A DNA stretch of 64,000 bases from Blastomyces gilchristii SLH14081 (lineage: Eukaryota; Ascomycota; Eurotiomycetes; Onygenales; Ajellomycetaceae). This document shows, one piece after another, positions 58,456-64,000 of this stretch (within the stretch, counting starts at the first letter, position 1; every line of letters starts with the position of its first letter). Where the stretch lies: contig NW_003101676.1 in assembly GCF_000003855.2 (NCBI RefSeq), positions 1,176,720 to 1,240,719 on the forward strand. The letters are read 5' to 3'. The notes under the pieces were generated by a model, which was given only the letters and a program-made list of their open reading frames with translations, was not told where the DNA came from and did no database searches. The translations under genes and the position numbers were made by a program.

Positions 58456-60503
58456 TCTTCACATGTCAATTTCTATTATATTATTGAATTCAGTGATACA
58501 TTAATATATTGCCTATAACATTCTGAATCTGATAAGATTATTGTCAGTAGTGATATGAGATTCTCAATCACTGAAAAATCAGAACTGATTATCACATCTG
58601 TGACACTTACTAATAATATCAGTGAACTGAAAACTGATATTTATCTGATTGATAATAAAGACACTTCTGATATTAATGATTTGAATTTCATATAATTACA
58701 GCCTGTGAAATCACTGACTACTTACACTTTAAGTCTTATTACAGATAATCTCTTGAAGTTCTATAAGAATGTCACATCTCAGTTAGAGAAGATAGAAGAT
58801 TATTAGAAGAAGTTTATATAATATAAGATTATCAATCTGAAGAGATATAATATATGAAGTTTAATTTCTAGATCTGATGTTCTGAGAAGTGAATCAATTG
58901 CTTCAGATTATTAAGTGTTTCTTAAGAAAGATAGATCTGCAGATCTGAATATCAATTCTGATAATATTCTTAGAAAATTATATTAAGTGATTTATAATAA
59001 CTGACTTAAGAAGAATTCTAGAGAAGAGATCTATACTTCTGTCATCACTGATACTATCAATTATATTCTTTTTATAATAGCAGTACTATGCAGTTAAACA
59101 CTCTGTTAAGTGAATATAGTAATGATATATCTGTATGAGCATCTCACTAAGAAGATCTATATAAAATAATTCATTAGATTTAAGACAGGTTCACTGAAAA
59201 CACTTGTCTGTGTAATTAAGTGTAGTTTATACAGTCTGAACTCTGTAATGAAGATCTGATATGATTACTTAACAGCTCTGTTAAGTGATTTTAAATTTAC
59301 AGTCAGTGCTTATAATCTGACACTCTGATATTATATATTCAGATATTATCTCTATATAATAATCTACATTAATAATCTCAACATCATATCTGAAGCTTCT
59401 GAGAATGCTGATTAACTAGTGAGTATACTCAGTGAGAAATTGAAAGTCAAGAATCTATATCAGTTAATCAAGTATTTGAGTATGAAGATCAATTATTCAG
59501 ACAAGAGAATTGATTTAATACATTATTAATATATTAAATATCTTATTAAAGATTTCTATCATAATAATACAGCTGTTATCAGAATATTAATGAAGAATGA
59601 ATTTCATATTAATAATTTCTCTATATCTGAGAAAGAGACTGATTTCATAATTCAGTAATACTAATATAATGTGAATTACTTACAATATCTTACAGTTAAA
59701 ACATGTTCTGATATTACTTATACTGTCTTGCTACTTACTCAACAGAATATTAATTCAACATCTTAATATTAAAAGACTCTATTACATGTTATACATTATT
59801 TGAAAGAGATTATAAATCTGAGCATTTTCTACAGATATAGTCTGTATAAAAGATCTGTTTCTTTCATTTCTATCAATCTTTTCATTTCTACTGATCTTTT
59901 CATTATCTCTGATTTCCCTGATGATTTCTACTTACTCTTTGACTACTCAGATTCTGATTGAGCCGGCCTCTTGAATAATGATAGAAAATCAACATTCAGC
60001 TACATTTTTAAGCTCATAGATAGTCTGATTTCATGATATTCAGTGAAGCAACCTTGTGTATCTCTAAGTTTCAATAAGACTGAATATATAACTCTTAGTG
60101 AGGCAGTCTGCAAGGTAATATGAATCTGAAATCTCATAATTGAGCTTAACTTCATCACTACATCTCTGATACAGATTCTCATTAATAATAAGAGTGCTAT
60201 AGATCTCACAAAGATGACAGTTATTACAGCCTGAAGCAAGTACATTGACATGTGTTTTCATTTTTCATGTTGACAGTTGAATCAGAAGATCATTGATTTA
60301 GAATATATTCTCATCACTCAGATAATAATGAATGAACTCACTAAATCTCTAGACACTGTGATATTTGCATGATTCATGATTTTGCTAGGTCTTACAGGTA
60401 TAAAAGTTGGGAATGTTTAATTTTACATTTGTATTTGGTTTTGACAGACTATCTTGGTGGTTTGAGTGTTTTTGTATGTGATTCTTGTTATCTCGAGGGG
60501 GGG
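58456..60503 (+). pseudogene. decayed copia reverse transcriptase and RNase H
   Basis: The copia polyprotein continues after the nested insertions. Reverse transcriptase remnants lie at about 59080-59500 (FIRFKTGSLKTLVCVIKC, YLSMKINYS). RNase H lies at about 59930-60420 with very copia-like text: SDFPDD, a lost Trp before AGLLNNDRKSTFSYIFK, KQPCVSLS, EYITLSEAVCKV, TKSLDT. Acidic catalytic positions are partly kept. The polypurine tract CGAGGGGGGG ends at 60503. Confidence 0.85.
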
Positions 60504-60613
60504 TGTTGGCCCTTACAGCTGTTGCGGTTAGCGATCCCACTAGATCACGTGACCCACCACTATATTATGTTCCTGTAGATAGATCTATCAATACAACCTT
60601 CAACTATCCTACA
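60504..60613 (+). repeat. right LTR of the copia element
   Basis: It is 110 bp and differs from the left LTR at three positions (AGCTG for GGCCG, and one C/T near the end). It marks the exact border between the AT-rich block and the ERO1 gene island. Confidence 0.93.
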
Positions 60614-61149
60614 GGTTCAATCCCCGCGATTCCGCTAACAGAGTTAATCTGATTGCTTAGTAAGCTGGCATCGCTGCCGTTCGTTGAAGATCTGCGGCCA
60701 CCTTGCAATCTTGTTGATATCGCGACATAACAATCTATCTCTGTGCTAGGACGGAAAAAGGGTGAAAACCAGGGCAGTTGACAGGTGGCTTCTAGCCGTT
60801 TCTGTGTTTTCTCATTTTCCATGTCCTTACTTTGGCATGTTGGTCACTTACCTTCCTATACCAACCAACTTTTGAAGTTGTATATTTACTAAAGACCAAC
60901 TATCCACACAGCATACGCTCCCTTTTATTTTAAATACTTCTCGTTCCTGATCTACTTAATTCCATCCATTCTTGTCTTTCGTTTGAAAACTATAGAGATT
61001 CTACAAAAGCTTTCGTTTCATATCCTACTCAACCCAGACGGATTGGTAATCAATCAGCTCACACAGCTTAGATATATACACTGCACACCTGGCCGTTATC
61101 CTTATGAAGTAGCCAACACTTAAACACACATCCTCAGGAACAACAAACG
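60614..61149. promoter_or_regulatory. ERO1 upstream region
   Basis: This is 536 bp of balanced composition between the copia LTR and the ERO1 ATG. The last 250 bp are pyrimidine-rich, then A-rich, as in a fungal 5' leader. I see no clear unfolded-protein-response element. The minus-strand ORF at 60604-60822 overlaps the LTR end and has no domain. Confidence 0.45.
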
Positions 61150-63175
61150 ATGCGTTCCGCTTCTCAACTATTCTACTTGGCAGTCTTTACCTGGTTAAGC
61201 CCAGTTAGAGCGGACAGCCATGCTTCTAAAGCAAGAGCTCACCCTCCTAGTGCTTGTGCGGTAAGTTGACGTATTCTGGCTGCAATAAATCCCTCTCATG
61301 AAAGAGAATAAAATGTTTAACAAGCCTTCCTTCGAGCAGATCGACCCAAAAGCAACCGTGACAGATGCTTGCGCTTCCTTCGCCACCCTCGATGCTGTCA
61401 ACGACAAAATCGCCCCGCTCGTCCAATCCATCACTCACGATACAGACTTCTTCTCTTATTACCGTCTGAACCTGTTTAACAAACAATGCCCATTCTGGTC
61501 TGACGATGTGGGAATGTGCGGGAATATTGCTTGCGCCGTTAACATTTTGGATTCAGAAGATGATATTCCTCCCATCTGGCGTGCAGAGGAGCTGAGCAAG
61601 CTGGAAGGCCCCAAGGCGGGACATCCGGGAAAAAAACTCCAGCAGGAACGGCCAAAGGAGAAACCACTCCAAGGTATGCTAGGCGAGGACGTTGGGGAGT
61701 CCTGTGTTGTCGAGTATGATGACGAGTGCGATCAACGCGACTACTGTGTTCCAGAGGACGAGGGCGCGACGGCGAAAGGAGATTACGTTAGTTTACTGGA
61801 TAATCCTGAGAGATTTACGGGTTACGGGGGTGAAGGGGCAAGGCATGTCTGGGATGCGATATATAGGGAGAATTGCTTCTTGAAGCCACTCCCCAAGTCA
61901 CAACCTCAATCGTCCCGTAATTCCCCGCTTAGTAATCTCCAGGCGGCGAAGGATTTCAAGAGTGTCCTAGACAAGCATGGACGATACCAAGTTGTCACCG
62001 CTGCGTCGCGGAATGAGCCCTATCCTCTAGACGATGAGTGCATAGAGAAGCGGGTCTTCCACAGAATAATCAGCGGCATGCATGCATCCATCTCGACACA
62101 TTTGTGCTGGGACTACTTCAATCAAAAAACCGGACAGTGGCTTCCCAATGTCCAATGCTACAGGGAACGTCTCCACGACCACCCGGAGCGTATCTCGAAC
62201 CTTTACTTCAACTTCGCGGTCCTTGTTCGCGCCGTGTCCAAGATCCAAAAGCTTCTACAAGCATACTCTTTCTGTAACAGTGATCCGCCACAGGATTTCG
62301 ATACGAGGGTGAAGGTCCTCTCACTTGCCGACACTGTTTCATCCCAGCCAAAGATCTTCGACGAGACCACCATGTTCCGCGATGAGGCTGCCAATGGCCT
62401 CAAGGAGGATTTCCGCAACCGCTTCCGCAATGTCAGTCGGCTCATGGACTGCATTGGCTGTGACAAGTGTCGACTATGGGGTAAGTTGCAGACCGCTGGG
62501 TACGGCGCGGCGCTGAAGATCTTGTTCGAATTTGACGAGACGAAGAACGGCGAAAACCCGCCTCTGCGGCGAACAGAGTTGGTGGCTCTTATCAATACGC
62601 TTGGGCGGGTATCGCATAGTATCACTGCTGTGCAGAACTTTGAGCAAGCGATAGTATCTGGCACAGAGGGTAACCTGCCTGTTCATACGACCCTCCCGAA
62701 GGCCTCTCCACTCTCGCCTGCTGGGCCTAAATCTGACAAAGGTGATGGCCAGGGCGAGGAGAAGGTTAATCCATCGCGCAAAGATCAGAAGCAAGATCAC
62801 AAGCGACTCTCGGTAGAGGATCTAGAGGACGATGATGACGAGTGGGCGCAGAGGACAACTTCTAATCCCGGCTATACAAAGGAAAAGCAAGGAGATAGTA
62901 TCATGGATGTTTTCCGAGAGGAATTCGAAGTGGTGTGGCGGACGTATTTATATGTGCTTAATGGTTGGATTAAGTTTCCTGGTATAGCGTAAGTTAGCAA
63001 CACCATATCCTTTTCTCAACCCACCGCAGAGACAACTCACAGTAACGTATCTAATGTGAGATGCAGATGGAAAATCCTCATCATGGAGCTCAGCCGGTTG
63101 TGGAATTTCTGGCTTGGAGTCCCCGTCCCTCCCCGTTCGTGGGAATTCCGTTTCCCCCGTCGCGATGAACTCTAG
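61150..63175 (+). CDS. ERO1: ER oxidoreductin ERO1 with C-terminal RDEL
   Basis: Three exons, 61150-61260, 61340-62988 and 63067-63175, give 622 residues. An N-terminal signal peptide (MRSASQLFYLAVFTWLS, cleavage probably near residue 21) directs it to the ER. ERO1 landmarks are present: a Cys-rich segment with CPFW and MCGNIACAV, a second one around DYCVPEDE, the signature NPERFTGYGGEGARHVWDAI, a His-rich cofactor region (SISTHLCWDY), and the active-site CIGCDKC (Cys 408, 411, 414) followed by RLWGKLQTAGYG. The enzyme uses FAD and oxygen to reoxidise protein disulfide isomerase in the ER lumen. The last intron was placed so that GIA continues into WKILIMELSRLWNF; the protein then ends RRDEL, a KDEL-like retrieval signal. 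Without that splice the protein would stop at GIA, 35 residues short. An acidic, Lys-rich insert precedes the C-terminus. Confidence 0.93.
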
Positions 63176-64000
63176 AAGTGCACTGGACGAGCTCATATAC
63201 AAATATGTATGGAGTAAATGTCCATTGTTGCAGTCTGACATGGAACATTGTGCTATCATTATCACATACCCCGTCAGTCATTTTTCTTCCAAGTTCCCTT
63301 CCATAGGGGCAATATAGCGGCGAGAAGCCAAAATTAGACACATCTGTCTTGTTACTTTTGTTGTCTCTGTTGTTGATGCATATATACGTACTACCGACAA
63401 CTTTCCACAACACGTATAGCTGTACGAGTACATGGAGTATGTAGCACCAGGCGTTGGAGCATTATATTGGACAGTTCTTATATTTTATATATGTATATAT
63501 ATATATTCTATTTTTTGATTCCTTATAAAATTCTTCACCACCCGGCTTTCTCCATCCACAATTAATTGTTCGCAACATTTTCCTCCCTCATTTTCATTCT
63601 GAGGTTTTTTAGAGTAAACCTTATAATGCCTACTTACCTATTTTTTCTACTTCGACGCTTCGGCCGTAAACCCTATTTCCCATACACATGTGGAACTTTC
63701 TATTCATTTGTAGAGCTAAGGAGTGGGTAACTTCCGTCGTCAAGGGGTATTACTCATTTTATCCCTCCCTGCCATATCCGTGCTATTAGCCTTGTCATTT
63801 TTCATGTGTTGGAGTAAGGTTTGATGAGTTAGGATATCCTCACCTGGAGGGACGTCGAAGATTCCCCTTGTAGTCCAATAGTGGAAAGACATCGGATATA
63901 TCATCGCCGCGAATAGTTTTAGCCCAATATATTTTTCAAGGCCTCCTTTAACCCTGTATCAAGCGCATCCTGGCTATCACCCCTCGTATGGCAACTTTCA
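63176..64000. other. ERO1 3' flank, no gene recognised
   Basis: The sequence is moderately AT-rich with TATATA-rich stretches near 63480-63510 and pyrimidine-rich blocks near 63530-63660 and 63755-63780. The latter may belong to the promoter of a gene beyond the window. The overlapping short ORFs at 63090-63413 show no domain. Confidence 0.45.

Larger units (their letters stand above)
47757..60613 (+). mobile_element. Ty1/copia retrotransposon with nested SINE and gypsy
   Basis: LTRs of 110 bp at 47757-47866 and 60504-60613 differ at three positions, all transitions. They are flanked by a perfect 5-bp duplication GGTTC (47752-47756 and 60614-60618). A primer site GATTATAGCCCAG directly follows the left LTR and a G-rich polypurine tract precedes the right LTR. 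The interior is AT-rich and decayed, with the copia order gag, integrase, reverse transcriptase, RNase H. SINE copy 4 cuts it at 50807-50820, and the SINE is itself cut by gypsy family III. Without these, about 5.2 kb remain, a normal copia length. Confidence 0.93.

Noticed and set aside
60611..60640. GGTTCAATCCCCGC after the right copia LTR looks like a tRNA B box, suggesting insertion into a tRNA gene.
   Set aside because: The sequence before the left LTR (47700-47756), which would hold the rest of the tRNA, has no A box or tRNA fold, and no acceptor stem can be paired.

Overview
This window is from a filamentous ascomycete. The genes contain short GT-AG introns (about 60-170 nt), and the products are a fungal Zn2Cys6 regulator, a fungal-type PEX5, a 2-hydroxyacyl-CoA lyase and ERO1. 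The window alternates between GC-balanced gene islands and long, very AT-rich blocks packed with decayed retrotransposons. That isochore-like layout is known from dimorphic Onygenales such as Blastomyces and relatives (Ajellomycetaceae). I favour that group, but the sequence alone does not prove it.

Layout. 1-34291 is AT-rich and is a stack of nested mobile elements. A Ty3/gypsy chromovirus (family I, 1765-16678) carries two SINE copies and a second chromovirus (family II, 8660-14958), and family II itself contains a 506-bp hAT-like MITE. Next is an inverted family II fragment whose LTR was hit by a third SINE. That SINE was then split twice, by gypsy family V (17473-26278, also with a MITE inside) and by a full-length Tad1-like LINE (26337-33977). 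Its three pieces add up to one complete 376-bp SINE. 34292-35227 is a transition zone with a miniature LTR element (TRIM) and an LTR relict. 35228-47606 is a gene island, all on the + strand: a Zn2Cys6 transcription factor, a two-RRM protein with a probable mitochondrial presequence, PEX5, and a 2-hydroxyacyl-CoA lyase ending in the peroxisomal signal AKL. 47607-60613 is a second transposon block: an 81-bp solo LTR, then a Ty1/copia element split by a fourth SINE, itself split by a minus-strand gypsy element (family III). Each of these three layers has exact target-site duplications. 60614-64000 holds ERO1, with an RDEL ending.

How the parts relate. PEX5 and the lyase are adjacent receptor and likely cargo: the C-terminal AKL of the lyase is the type of signal that the PEX5 TPR domain reads. 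The LINE and the SINE share the same (AAT)n 3' tail, so the LINE family probably mobilises the SINE.

Mutation pattern. The long elements have almost no CC, GG or CG dinucleotides, yet keep many CA and TG. Their stops are mainly TGA at expected Trp or Arg codons. This differs from the CpA-directed RIP of Neurospora. Short repeats (SINE, TRIM, 110-bp copia LTR, parts of the MITE) and the outer edges of some insertions are much less damaged, as expected of a duplication-sensing process with a length threshold. All coordinates and splice sites were read by eye. Repeat boundaries supported by target-site duplications are the most reliable.
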